Assembly: GCF_020715685.1 (NCBI RefSeq)
Contig: NZ_CP085840.1
Location: 3,596,001-3,660,000, forward strand
Length of the DNA stretch: 64,000 nt
Direction of reading: 5' to 3'
Source of the DNA: Dermatobacter hominis
GTDB taxonomy: Bacteria; Actinomycetota; Acidimicrobiia; Acidimicrobiales; Microtrichaceae
The notes under the pieces were generated by a model. It ran no database searches, had not been told where the DNA came from, and worked only from the letters and a program-made list of their open reading frames with translations. Below, in pieces: positions 22,644 to 30,093 of this stretch. The position numbers were made by a program, and so were the translations under genes. Every line of letters starts with the position of its first letter. The stretch's first letter is position 1.

Positions 22644-25166
22644 ATGACGACGGGACCGAGCACGGACGGATCCGGGTGGGCGCTGGCGATCGACTTCGGC
22701 ACCACCACCACGGCGGCGGCGATCGTCCGCGGCGCGGATGTGGCGCTGGTCCGCTTCTCGTCGACGACCCGCATGCCGTCGGGGGTCTTCGTCGACCCGG
22801 ATCGAGGGCTGCTCGCCGCGACCGCCGCCGTCAACCGGGGCGGGGCCGATCCGGGCCGGTACGTCCGTACGCCGAAGCGGCACGTCGGCCGGGACGAGGA
22901 GCTCGTCGTCGGCGGCGACAGCGTCAGCGTCACGGAGCTCGTCGCGAAGGTCCTGGCGACCGTGGTGGCCGAGGCGACCAGCCAGGCCGGCGGCACGCCG
23001 CCCGACCACGTGGTGCTGACGCACCCGGCGCGCTGGGGCTCGCCGGCCCGGCAGGTCCTGCTCGACGCCGCCGCCGAGATCGGCATCGAGCCCGGCGCGG
23101 TGACCCTGGTGCCCGAGCCGGTGGCGGCGGGCCACGACGCCGCATCCGGTGGCAGGGGGTCCCACGTCGCGATCTACGACCTCGGTGGCGGCACGTTCGA
23201 CGCCGTGGTCCTGTCCTGCGGAGAGGACGGCTCGTGGTCGATGGCGGGTCGGCCGGGCGGCATCGACCCGTTCGGCGGCGAGTCGATCGACGCCGCGCTG
23301 CACCGACACCTCATCGCGCAGGTGATGGACCTCGATCCCGCCGCCGGGCAGGCGATCGACACGCCCGCGACCGCGGCCGAGCGAGGTCTCGCCCGCACCT
23401 GGTGGCGTGACCTCCGGGCCCTGAAGGAGGACCTCTCCGAGTCGTCGAGCTGCTCGATCGCGGTGCCGGGCACCGGCCACTCGCTGCTCGTGACCCGTGA
23501 GGAGCTCGAGTCGCTGATCGAGGCCCCGCTCGCCCGCAGCGTCGACGAGTTCGAGCGGACGGTGCGCTCGGCCGACATCGAGCCGGACCAGCTCACCGAG
23601 GTCCTGCTGTGCGGTGACGCGTCGCGCATGCCGATCGTCGCCCGCATGGTCGCCGACCGGTTCGACCGGGTCACCGTCAGGTCCGCCGACGACCCCAAGG
23701 GCGTCGTCGCCCGCGGGGCCGTGCCGGCCGCGGCCACCGAGGCCGACCCGCTCCCGGAGCCGGTACCGGAGGGAGCGGACCCGGTGCCCGCGGAGACGGC
23801 CGAGTTCACGGCCGCATCCGCACCGATCGAGGTGGTCGGCGGCGCGGGGACCGGGTCGTCGCCGGCCTGGGTGATCGATCCCGACCCGACCGCGCCCGTC
23901 GCTCCCGTCGCGCCCACGCCGGTCGCGCCACCGGTCGTCGCGCCAGCGGTCGTCGCGCCGGCGCTCCAGCCCGGCGGCGACCACCGGGTGGCGCCGCCGG
24001 CTGCGGGCATCCCGATCATCGGCCCCGACGGCACCGTCCTCGACGTGGTCGCCTCCGGTGGCACCGTGGCGCCCGCCGGCCCGGTCCCGTCGTCCGAGGC
24101 AGGAGCGCCGCTCGGTCCCGCCACGGGCCCGGTGGTGCCGGCGGGCTCGGGCGACGGCGGCGGCGGGGGGTCGACCGGGAAGGGGAAGGTGCTCGCCCTG
24201 GTGGCGGTCATCCTCGTGGTCCTCGTCGGGGCGGGGATCGGCATCGCGGTCCTGTCGTCGACGGGCGGGGACGACACCGGCGACGGTGGGGGAGGGGGCG
24301 ATCCGGGCGGTCAGGACCTCGCGCTCCTGAAGGCGCACTTCGGTCTGACGACCTCGGACGACTGCACGTTCACGGAGAGCCCGCCGACGGCGAAGTGCGG
24401 CGACGCCGGGCCGATCGAGATGCCCGGCGTGCAGGTCTCGGCAGCGTTCGGCAAGCACGCGTCGACGACCGACCTCGACCGCGACCTCGACCGGTACCGG
24501 CGCTCGATCCCGTCCGACGCCACCGTCTTCGCCGACGACCCCTACATCTCGGACGGCAACGCCGTCTCGTCGACGACGGCCGGCACGCTGCTCGCCTTCC
24601 AGGACAGCGACGAGGACGGCGACGTCGTCTACCGGATGGTCGCGACCGAGGAGGGCAGCGGCTACATCGTCGAGGTGATCAGCCCGGACTACGACGCCGC
24701 CGAGTGGACGCTGATCGATGCCGTGGGCGGCGCCAGCCTGCGTGACGCGGAGGAGGCGTTCGGGTCGACGTTCGGGCTGGACGAGTTCATCGGGTGCTGG
24801 CCGAACATCTCGATGCTGCTCGAGGACGGTGCCGTCACCTCCTACGACTGCTGGAGCACGTCGATGGGCGAGGGATCCCCCGAGATCCAGGCCGAGTTCC
24901 GAGAGGTCGCCGATGCCGGCGGGGCCGATGCCGTGCTCGGCGCGATCGCCGAGGCGAACCCGGGCGACGTCGTCGTCGAATCGGGCCAGTGGAACAGCGG
25001 CGGCGTCCCGCAGGGCTCCTTCTACAGCGTCACCCGGAGCGAGGACACCCGCTACCCGGCCCACATCTACTGGACCAACTCGGCGGAACCGGCGCTGCTC
25101 GGACACCTCATCGGGACCGACACGGCGACCCTGACCGACTTCTGGTCCGCGGCGGCGCTCCCGTGA
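22644..25166 (+). CDS. Membrane-spanning Hsp70-like ATPase with extracytoplasmic domain
   Basis: An 840-residue protein. Residues 12-370 are an Hsp70/actin-type ATPase: phosphate 1 AIDFGTTTT (Asp17), phosphate 2 IYDLGGGTFDAVV (Asp179), and an adenosine loop LLCGDASRMP near 324. The Hsp70 substrate-binding domain is absent; instead there is a Pro/Ala/Val linker (about 375-510), one membrane helix at about 515-537, and an outer domain of some 300 residues with Cys pairs that I do not recognise. An ATP-driven cytoplasmic module thus seems linked to something outside the membrane. Its exchange factor is probably the GrpE-like protein of the dynamin operon. No DnaJ is nearby. Confidence 0.82.
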   Translation: MTTGPSTDGSGWALAIDFGTTTTAAAIVRGADVALVRFSSTTRMPSGVFVDPDRGLLAATAAVNRGGADPGRYVRTPKRHVGRDEELVVGGDSVSVTELVAKVLATVVAEATSQAGGTPPDHVVLTHPARWGSPARQVLLDAAAEIGIEPGAVTLVPEPVAAGHDAASGGRGSHVAIYDLGGGTFDAVVLSCGEDGSWSMAGRPGGIDPFGGESIDAALHRHLIAQVMDLDPAAGQAIDTPATAAERGLARTWWRDLRALKEDLSESSSCSIAVPGTGHSLLVTREELESLIEAPLARSVDEFERTVRSADIEPDQLTEVLLCGDASRMPIVARMVADRFDRVTVRSADDPKGVVARGAVPAAATEADPLPEPVPEGADPVPAETAEFTAASAPIEVVGGAGTGSSPAWVIDPDPTAPVAPVAPTPVAPPVVAPAVVAPALQPGGDHRVAPPAAGIPIIGPDGTVLDVVASGGTVAPAGPVPSSEAGAPLGPATGPVVPAGSGDGGGGGSTGKGKVLALVAVILVVLVGAGIGIAVLSSTGGDDTGDGGGGGDPGGQDLALLKAHFGLTTSDDCTFTESPPTAKCGDAGPIEMPGVQVSAAFGKHASTTDLDRDLDRYRRSIPSDATVFADDPYISDGNAVSSTTAGTLLAFQDSDEDGDVVYRMVATEEGSGYIVEVISPDYDAAEWTLIDAVGGASLRDAEEAFGSTFGLDEFIGCWPNISMLLEDGAVTSYDCWSTSMGEGSPEIQAEFREVADAGGADAVLGAIAEANPGDVVVESGQWNSGGVPQGSFYSVTRSEDTRYPAHIYWTNSAEPALLGHLIGTDTATLTDFWSAAALP

Positions 25167-25174
25167 GGCGCGGA

Positions 25175-25219
25175 TGGCACGGATCGGGGATCCACGCCCC
25201 GGGGTGGGGCCCGTACCGT
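25175..25219 (+). promoter_or_regulatory. Shared box and -10, copy c
   Basis: TGGCACGGATCGGGGA begins at 25175, 9 bases after the Hsp70-like stop codon, and TACCGT lies at 25214-25219, spacing 39. It drives the GRAM/PH-like gene, whose ATG is 38 bases further. Confidence 0.75.
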
Positions 25220-25257
25220 GCCGATCGACGTGGGATCACGGTCCAGGAGGGATGACC

Positions 25258-25710
25258 ATGGCCGAAGAGGTGCTCGCCGACTGCGAGAAGCTCCTGAAGT
25301 GGGACGCTCCGAAGCGGAAGCAGACCGTGTTCTCGGCCAAGCTCGGCCGGCTGGTCGTGACCGACGAGCGGGTGGTCTTCCTGTCGACCGGTTCGAACGA
25401 CCTCACCATCGGCAAGGCGTTGGCGAGCGGGTTCGTCAGTCCGATCGTCGGGACGATGTCGTCGTCGACCGGCCACCTGGACGAGGGTGCGCTGGCCAAC
25501 GACGGCAGCCTCGTGATCCCGCTCGGCGCGATCACCAAGGTCGAGGTGAAGGGCATGTTCAAGGCCCTCACGATCGGCTACCGGACCTCGGAGGGCGAGC
25601 GGTTCGCGTCGCTCGCCCCGAAGAACGGGGGGATCCCCGGCGGCGACTCGTGGGTCGAGCTCATCGAAGGAGCGAGGGCCCGGCTCCAGCAGCGCAGCGC
25701 GGGCGCCTGA
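25258..25710 (+). CDS. GRAM/PH-like domain protein
   Basis: A 150-residue soluble protein with the repeating beta-strand pattern of bacterial PH or GRAM domains: KQTVFSAKLGRLVVTDERVV, VFLSTG, then LVIPLGAITKVEVKGM and LTIGYRTSEGERFASLA, ending in an amphipathic helix (WVELIEGARARLQQR). Such domains bind phospholipid heads or membrane proteins. AGGAGG at 25245-25250 puts the start at ATG 25258 rather than the ATG two codons earlier. Like the DcrB-like and PH-like genes, it is a single small gene with its own shared-box promoter. Confidence 0.7.
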   Translation: MAEEVLADCEKLLKWDAPKRKQTVFSAKLGRLVVTDERVVFLSTGSNDLTIGKALASGFVSPIVGTMSSSTGHLDEGALANDGSLVIPLGAITKVEVKGMFKALTIGYRTSEGERFASLAPKNGGIPGGDSWVELIEGARARLQQRSAGA

Positions 25711-25730
25711 TCGGAGGCCGTCGCCGTCGT

Positions 25731-26561
25731 TCACCCGCCGTTCGCCGGATGGCACGCCGGCAGGGGGACGCCTCGGGCGACGAGCGCCCGGATCGTCGCC
25801 TCCGCCCCCTCGGCGGGGAAGGGCGGAGCGTCGCCATCGGCTCCCGACCGCCACCCGAGGTCGCTCCCGGTGCTGCGGGTGATGCAGGGCTCCGAGATGT
25901 TCTCGACGAGCGACGTCCCCCGCACCGGGTGCATCACGGCAGGGTCGCCGCCCCCGGCCACCATCGCCTCGAACGACCGCAGGTCGCCCTCCGCGGCGTC
26001 GCGGAACGCGAAGAGCGAGCTGGGATCGCCGCCGGGCACCCTCGCCGCGGTCCACGGCTGATCGCCGCTGCTGCACCGGGCGGGGCCGCCGACGTCGCCG
26101 AGCGCCTCCGCCTGGCCGTTCAGGTCGGCGCGCCGGACCTGCACGGTCCCGGCGAGCGCGTCGGTGCCGGTCGCGTCGCCGACGACCTCGGCCTCCACGG
26201 TCCGGGCGTCGCCGTCGGGCAGCTCCCGGCGCGCCGCGCCCGTCGCCTCGAACGACGCGCCGTGCAGCGCGCCGCCCGCATCGGCCGGATCGACCTCGTT
26301 GGCGACCACCTCGTCGGGCGGCTCGTCGCGGCAGCGCAGGGACGGCCAGGCGACCAGGACGCGACCGGTGCCGTCGATCGCCACGGTGATGGGCTCTCCG
26401 GTGCGCAGCGATCCGCGGAAGATCCCAGCGGGCACCGCCGGAGGACCCGTGGTCGACGGGCCGGCGGTGCGACCGCCGTCGTCCGTCCCGCAGGCGGGGA
26501 GCACGATGCCGACGAGGAGGGCGCTCCCGGCGGCGATCACCCGCGCCGGGCGACGCGTCAT
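25731..26561 (-). CDS. Lipoprotein of unknown function
   Basis: A 276-residue predicted lipoprotein. After MTRRPAR comes a hydrophobic segment and the lipobox LPAC (Cys24), then a Gly/Thr-rich tether. The mature part contains four further Cys residues (RCRDEP, ARCSSGDQ, SEPCITR, PACHP) and no domain I can name. It should sit on the outer face of the cytoplasmic membrane. Its ATG overlaps the stop of the upstream lipoprotein (ATGA), so the two are made together from the shared-box promoter copy e. Confidence 0.68.
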   Translation of the reverse strand: MTRRPARVIAAGSALLVGIVLPACGTDDGGRTAGPSTTGPPAVPAGIFRGSLRTGEPITVAIDGTGRVLVAWPSLRCRDEPPDEVVANEVDPADAGGALHGASFEATGAARRELPDGDARTVEAEVVGDATGTDALAGTVQVRRADLNGQAEALGDVGGPARCSSGDQPWTAARVPGGDPSSLFAFRDAAEGDLRSFEAMVAGGGDPAVMHPVRGTSLVENISEPCITRSTGSDLGWRSGADGDAPPFPAEGAEATIRALVARGVPLPACHPANGG

Positions 26562-27097
26562 CCGGCCTTCTTGAGCGAGCCCGTCGCGGTGCCCCCGGCG
26601 GCCGGTTCGGCGAGGCAGACGACCTGGGAGGACGACATGGGGTCGTCGCTCGCCGACTCGATCCAGAAGACGGCGTACCCGCTGCCCTCGAGCGGGGTGC
26701 CGGTGTAGTTGGCGAACAGGTTCGTGCAGGCCGTCTGCGGGTCGGACGGCGCGAGCGACCGACCGACGAACTCGGCGGCGTGGGGGAGCGAGCAGTCGTC
26801 GACCTGCACGGTCTCGAACTCGCCGTCCGGGACGCTCACGACGCAGTCCCCCGGGTTGAGCGCGAGCGCTCGCTTCGTCCGGGGCCCCGCCGGCACCGCC
26901 GTGGTGGCCGTCGTGGTGGTCGTCGTGGTGCTGGTGGTGCGGCGGATGGTGGTCTCCGTCGTGGCCGTGGCCGCGGTCGTCGCGGTGGGATCGGCCTCGG
27001 TCGGTTCGTCCGAACCGCACGCCGTCCCGCCGACGGCGCCGACGGCGACGACCGCCAGCGCACACGCGCGCCGCACTCCGGTTCGATCCCATCCCAT
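26558..27097 (-). CDS. Lipoprotein with Septum_form-like domain
   Basis: A 179-residue lipoprotein: signal sequence to the lipobox GTAC (Cys27), then a Thr-rich tether (over 25 Thr), then a domain with LNPGDCVVSVPDGEF, VQVDDCSLPHAAEFVGRS and a third Cys pair around QTACTNLF and VVCLAE. The GDC...C..PH..E pattern is that of the actinobacterial septum-formation family (Septum_form), small extracytoplasmic domains with disulphides. The ATG at 27095-27097 follows the -10 of promoter copy e by 28 bases. Being co-regulated with dynamins, it may report on the cell envelope. That role is inference. Confidence 0.7.
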   Translation of the reverse strand: MGWDRTGVRRACALAVVAVGAVGGTACGSDEPTEADPTATTAATATTETTIRRTTSTTTTTTTATTAVPAGPRTKRALALNPGDCVVSVPDGEFETVQVDDCSLPHAAEFVGRSLAPSDPQTACTNLFANYTGTPLEGSGYAVFWIESASDDPMSSSQVVCLAEPAAGGTATGSLKKAG

Positions 27098-27125
27098 GGC
27101 GCTGCTCCTCGTCGGTCCTGGAGCG

Positions 27126-27169
27126 ACGGTACGAAGGCCATCAGGTCGGAGCATCCTCAGTTCGTGCCA
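27126..27169 (-). promoter_or_regulatory. Shared box and -10, copy e (minus strand)
   Basis: On the minus strand TGGCACGAACTGAGGA starts at 27169 and TACCGT lies at 27131-27126, spacing 38. It drives the two lipoprotein genes. Confidence 0.72.
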
Positions 27170-27208
27170 TCGACGGCGTCGATCGACCGGGTCGGCGCCG
27201 CCCCCGAT

Positions 27209-27255
27209 TGGCACGATTCGGGGTGCCTGCCGGTCCGGCACGGCGCGACGTTGCC
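27209..27255 (+). promoter_or_regulatory. Shared box, copy d, -10 unclear
   Basis: TGGCACGATTCGGGGT begins at 27209, divergent from copy e by 39 bases. At the expected distance there is only GACGTT/ACGTTG, not a TANNNT hexamer. The box itself is as good as the others, and the AAA gene starts 81 bases downstream. Confidence 0.6.
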
Positions 27256-27289
27256 CTCGACGTCCCAGTGACCGAGGAGGGAGCGCCGC

Positions 27290-28555
27290 ATGTCCGACAA
27301 CGTGTTCGACGCGCTCGAGCGTGCGCTCGAGGCGGGCGGCGACGTGACGCTGCGCCTGCACCTGGTCGAACAGCTCCTCCAGGCGGGACGGGCGCGCCGG
27401 GCGCTCGAGCACTGCCAGGCGCTCCTGGCGGCCGACCCCGGCCACCTCGATGCGCTCACGTACGCGGCGAACGCGGCGGACGACGTCGGCCAGAACGACC
27501 TCGCTGCCGTGTACCGACGGCGGCGGGAGTCGATCGAGGGCGGTGAGGAGCAGTTCGAGCGGTCCGAGGAGGAGTCGCCCCCGGTGGCGCCCGTCGTGCT
27601 GGTCGACACCCCGGCCGACGAGCGGATCGGGGTGCACGTCGATGGAGGGCCGCCCGGTGCCTTCGAGGTCGAGCGGCCCACGGTCACGCTGGACGACGTG
27701 GCCGGGCTCGAGGACGTCAAGCGGCACCTGGAGGAGACGGTGCTCGTCCCGATGGAGTCGCCGGAGCTGCGCGAGGCCTTCGGGCTCTCGGTGGGCGGCG
27801 GGCTGCTGCTCTGGGGGCCGCCCGGGTGCGGCAAGACGTTCCTGGCCCGCGCGCTCGCCGGCCGGTTCGGTGCCGGGTTCATCGCGATCGGCATGTCCGA
27901 CGTGCTCGACATTTGGCTGGGCAACTCGGAGAGGAACCTCCACGAGCTGTTCGCGACGGCACGCGGCCACGTCCGGACGACCGGCACGCCGTGCGTCGTC
28001 TTCGTGGACGAGATCGACGGGCTCGGCGTCCGACGATCGAAGACCTCCAACACCGGCATCCGGACCGTGGTGACGCAGCTGCTCACCGAGCTGGACGGGG
28101 TCGAGGCCGCCAACGACGGGCTGTTCGTCGTCGGCGCCACGAACCAGCCCTGGGACATCGACCCGGCCCTGCGTCGACCGGGCCGCTTCGATCGCACGGT
28201 GTGCGTCCTCCCGCCCGACCGTGCGGCGCGGTTCGCCATCCTGGCGGCGGGGCTGGAGGGCAAGCCGCTCGCGCCGACGCTCGAGGTGTCGACCGTCGCG
28301 GACCGGACGGACCTGTACTCCGGCGCCGACCTCGCCCACCTCACCACCACGGCCCTGCGCGGGGCGCTGGCCGCGTCCCGGCGCGCCGGTCGCGTCGTGC
28401 CGGTCGACCAGGAGCACGTCGACGCGGCGCTGGCCGAGGTCCGACCCTCGACGATCGACTGGCTCGGCACCGCCCGTTCGGCCGCCCGCTACACCTCCGA
28501 CCCGGCCATGTTCGAGCCGCTCGTCGCCTACCTCCGGGCGAGGGGTCGCTGGTGA
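27290..28555 (+). CDS. AAA+ ATPase of the classic (FtsH/Cdc48) type with TPR-like N-terminus
   Basis: A 421-residue protein. Residues 1-85 look like TPR helices (LHLVEQLLQAGRARRALEHC), followed by an acidic linker and a single classic AAA domain from about 140: LDDVAGLEDVKRHLEETV, Walker A GPPGCGKT at 176-183, Walker B VVFVDEID with Asp240 and Glu241, sensor 1 GATNQPWDID, and the Arg fingers in RRPGRFDR. No protease domain follows, so it is an unfoldase or remodelling ATPase. Its stop overlaps the start of a TPR membrane protein (GTGA), probably its membrane adaptor. The promoter carries box copy d. Confidence 0.82.
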   Translation: MSDNVFDALERALEAGGDVTLRLHLVEQLLQAGRARRALEHCQALLAADPGHLDALTYAANAADDVGQNDLAAVYRRRRESIEGGEEQFERSEEESPPVAPVVLVDTPADERIGVHVDGGPPGAFEVERPTVTLDDVAGLEDVKRHLEETVLVPMESPELREAFGLSVGGGLLLWGPPGCGKTFLARALAGRFGAGFIAIGMSDVLDIWLGNSERNLHELFATARGHVRTTGTPCVVFVDEIDGLGVRRSKTSNTGIRTVVTQLLTELDGVEAANDGLFVVGATNQPWDIDPALRRPGRFDRTVCVLPPDRAARFAILAAGLEGKPLAPTLEVSTVADRTDLYSGADLAHLTTTALRGALAASRRAGRVVPVDQEHVDAALAEVRPSTIDWLGTARSAARYTSDPAMFEPLVAYLRARGRW

Positions 28556-29898
28556 GCGACGATCCCGCCGGTCGCCTCCCGCGCGCTGCGTCCAGCGAGG
28601 CCGACCTCCTCTTCGACGCCGGACGGTGGGCGGACGCAGCAGGGCGGTACCGGCGGGTGCTCGAGAGCGAACCCGGCGACGTCCACTGCCTGACGTTCCT
28701 GGCGGCGGCCCGGTCGATGTGCGGCGACGACGCGGGCGCCACGGAGGCGATCATCGACGCTCTCGGCAGAGCCCCGCAGGAGGCGAGCGTGCTCTCGAAC
28801 GCGCTCTTCGTCGGGCTCAGAGCAGGACCGACGAACCCGCTGTTCGAGGATCGGCGCCGTCTGCTCGCGCAGCTGATCGAGGTCGATCCCGAGGGCGAGC
28901 GTGCCGGCCCCCGGATCCTCTTCACGATGGTCTCCCTGGGATCCCTCGCCGAGGCCCGGCGCGAGGCGGAGGAGCTCCTCGGACGCCGGGGCGACGATCC
29001 CGAGGTGCTGCGGGCCGCTGCTCACGTATACCTGCGGTCGGCAGGGGAGTCGAGCTCGAGCCGCGCCACCCGGAGGGCCCACCGGCGGCGCGCGACCGAG
29101 CTGCTCGAGCGCGCCGTGCGGCTCGATCCGCTCGACGCCTCGGCCCTGGCGATGCTCGCGGAGGCCGCCCGGCTGTCGGGGCGCCGTGTCGACGGGGTGG
29201 AGCACCTCATCGCGGCGGTCCGGGCCGGGGACCTCACGGTCGCAGACCGGCTGGGAACCCGATCGAGGGAGGTCGCGATCTGGTCGGTGTGGGCCGTCCC
29301 GGTGGGCACCGTCGTCGTCGGCGTGCTCGCGACGATGGCCGTCGCGTCGGACCTCGTCCCTCCGTGGGTGGGTGCGGCGGTGGTCTGGGCCGCAGCGCTC
29401 CTGCTCGGGCGCGGCGCGCTCGCCGCCGCCGCACGGATGCGCCGTGCCCTTCCGGCGACGGCGCACGTCGAGGTGCTCCGGCACCGCTCCGCCGCCGCGA
29501 TCGTGGCCGGGGCGCTCACCGTCGCCGCGACCTCCGTGCTGCTCAGCCAGGGGCCGTCGATCTGGATGTCGGATCGCCCGGACCGGGACGGGTCCGAGCG
29601 CTGCGTGGTGGGCACCTCGATCGTCACGACGCCGTCCGCGCCCACCGCACCTCCGACGATCCCGCCGGGCGGCGGCCGTGCGGGGATCGGCCCCCCGTCG
29701 ACCGTCGCGCCGGTCGAGGTGCCGGTGCTGGGACCGTGCCCCCCGGGGCACCACTCGGCCGAGGAGCGGCGGATCGCGGCGCGCATCGAGCAGCTCGAGC
29801 ACCTGACCGCGCCGGGGTTCCTGCTCGTCGGCCTCGTCGCGACGGTGATCGCCGTCGCGACGCTGCGTCGGCTGCGGTCCCAGCCGCACCGCTGGTGA
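28552..29898 (+). CDS. TPR-containing multi-helix membrane protein
   Basis: A 448-residue protein. Residues 15-230 are TPR-like helical repeats (ADLLFDAGRWADAAGRYRRV, ATELLERAVRLDPLDASALA), cytoplasmic by the positive-inside rule. Then come membrane helices at about 243-266, 270-290 and 312-330, an outer loop with Pro/Thr and two Cys, and a last helix at about 421-440. Its N-terminal TPRs resemble those of the AAA+ protein it overlaps, so the two probably form one complex. It ends the co-regulated region. No known name. Confidence 0.7.
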   Translation: MSDDPAGRLPRAASSEADLLFDAGRWADAAGRYRRVLESEPGDVHCLTFLAAARSMCGDDAGATEAIIDALGRAPQEASVLSNALFVGLRAGPTNPLFEDRRRLLAQLIEVDPEGERAGPRILFTMVSLGSLAEARREAEELLGRRGDDPEVLRAAAHVYLRSAGESSSSRATRRAHRRRATELLERAVRLDPLDASALAMLAEAARLSGRRVDGVEHLIAAVRAGDLTVADRLGTRSREVAIWSVWAVPVGTVVVGVLATMAVASDLVPPWVGAAVVWAAALLLGRGALAAAARMRRALPATAHVEVLRHRSAAAIVAGALTVAATSVLLSQGPSIWMSDRPDRDGSERCVVGTSIVTTPSAPTAPPTIPPGGGRAGIGPPSTVAPVEVPVLGPCPPGHHSAEERRIAARIEQLEHLTAPGFLLVGLVATVIAVATLRRLRSQPHRW

Positions 29899-29975
29899 CG
29901 GGCGCGCTCCGATCTGTCGGGCCGTGAAACGCTGAAGGGCGTTCGTGCGATCTGAACAGCGCTACATCACACGAG

Positions 29976-30009
29976 GACGCCCGGGTACCACTGCGGATAC
30001 CCGGGCGTC
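29976..30009. terminator. 12-base perfect hairpin after the AAA-TPR operon
   Basis: GACGCCCGGGTA (29976-29987) and TACCCGGGCGTC (29998-30009) pair perfectly with a 10-base loop, and pairing can extend outward with mismatches (CACACGAG to GTCGCGTG). It lies in the 195-base gap between convergent genes and probably terminates the plus-strand operon. Confidence 0.6.
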
Positions 30010-30039
30010 GTCGCGTGCGGGCCCGGTCCCGTGGCCTGC

Positions 30040-30089
30040 GTTCTGGCTGTCGTCCTGCCGGCCAGGGCCGGCAGGACGACAACCAGAAC
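30040..30089. terminator. 50-base near-perfect palindrome before the DUF2254 stop
   Basis: Bases 30040-30063 and 30066-30089 form a 24-base stem with one mismatch (C against A) and a 2-base loop. It is immediately next to the stop codon of the minus-strand DUF2254 gene (30094), so it most likely terminates that transcript, perhaps both. Its near-perfect symmetry is unusual for a simple terminator. Confidence 0.6.
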
Positions 30090-30093
30090 GGGG

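Noticed and set aside
21411-25106. Minus-strand open frame of 1231 codons opposite the regulator-Hsp70 operon
   Set aside because: Very long shadow frames are expected at this GC content. The plus strand carries complete LuxR, HTH and Hsp70 motifs here, and the minus frame carries none.
11013-27218. TGGCACG boxes as sigma-54 promoters (-24 element)
   Set aside because: The required GC element (TTGC at -12) is missing at the correct spacing, while a standard -10 hexamer lies 38-40 bases away, and actinomycetes generally lack sigma-54.
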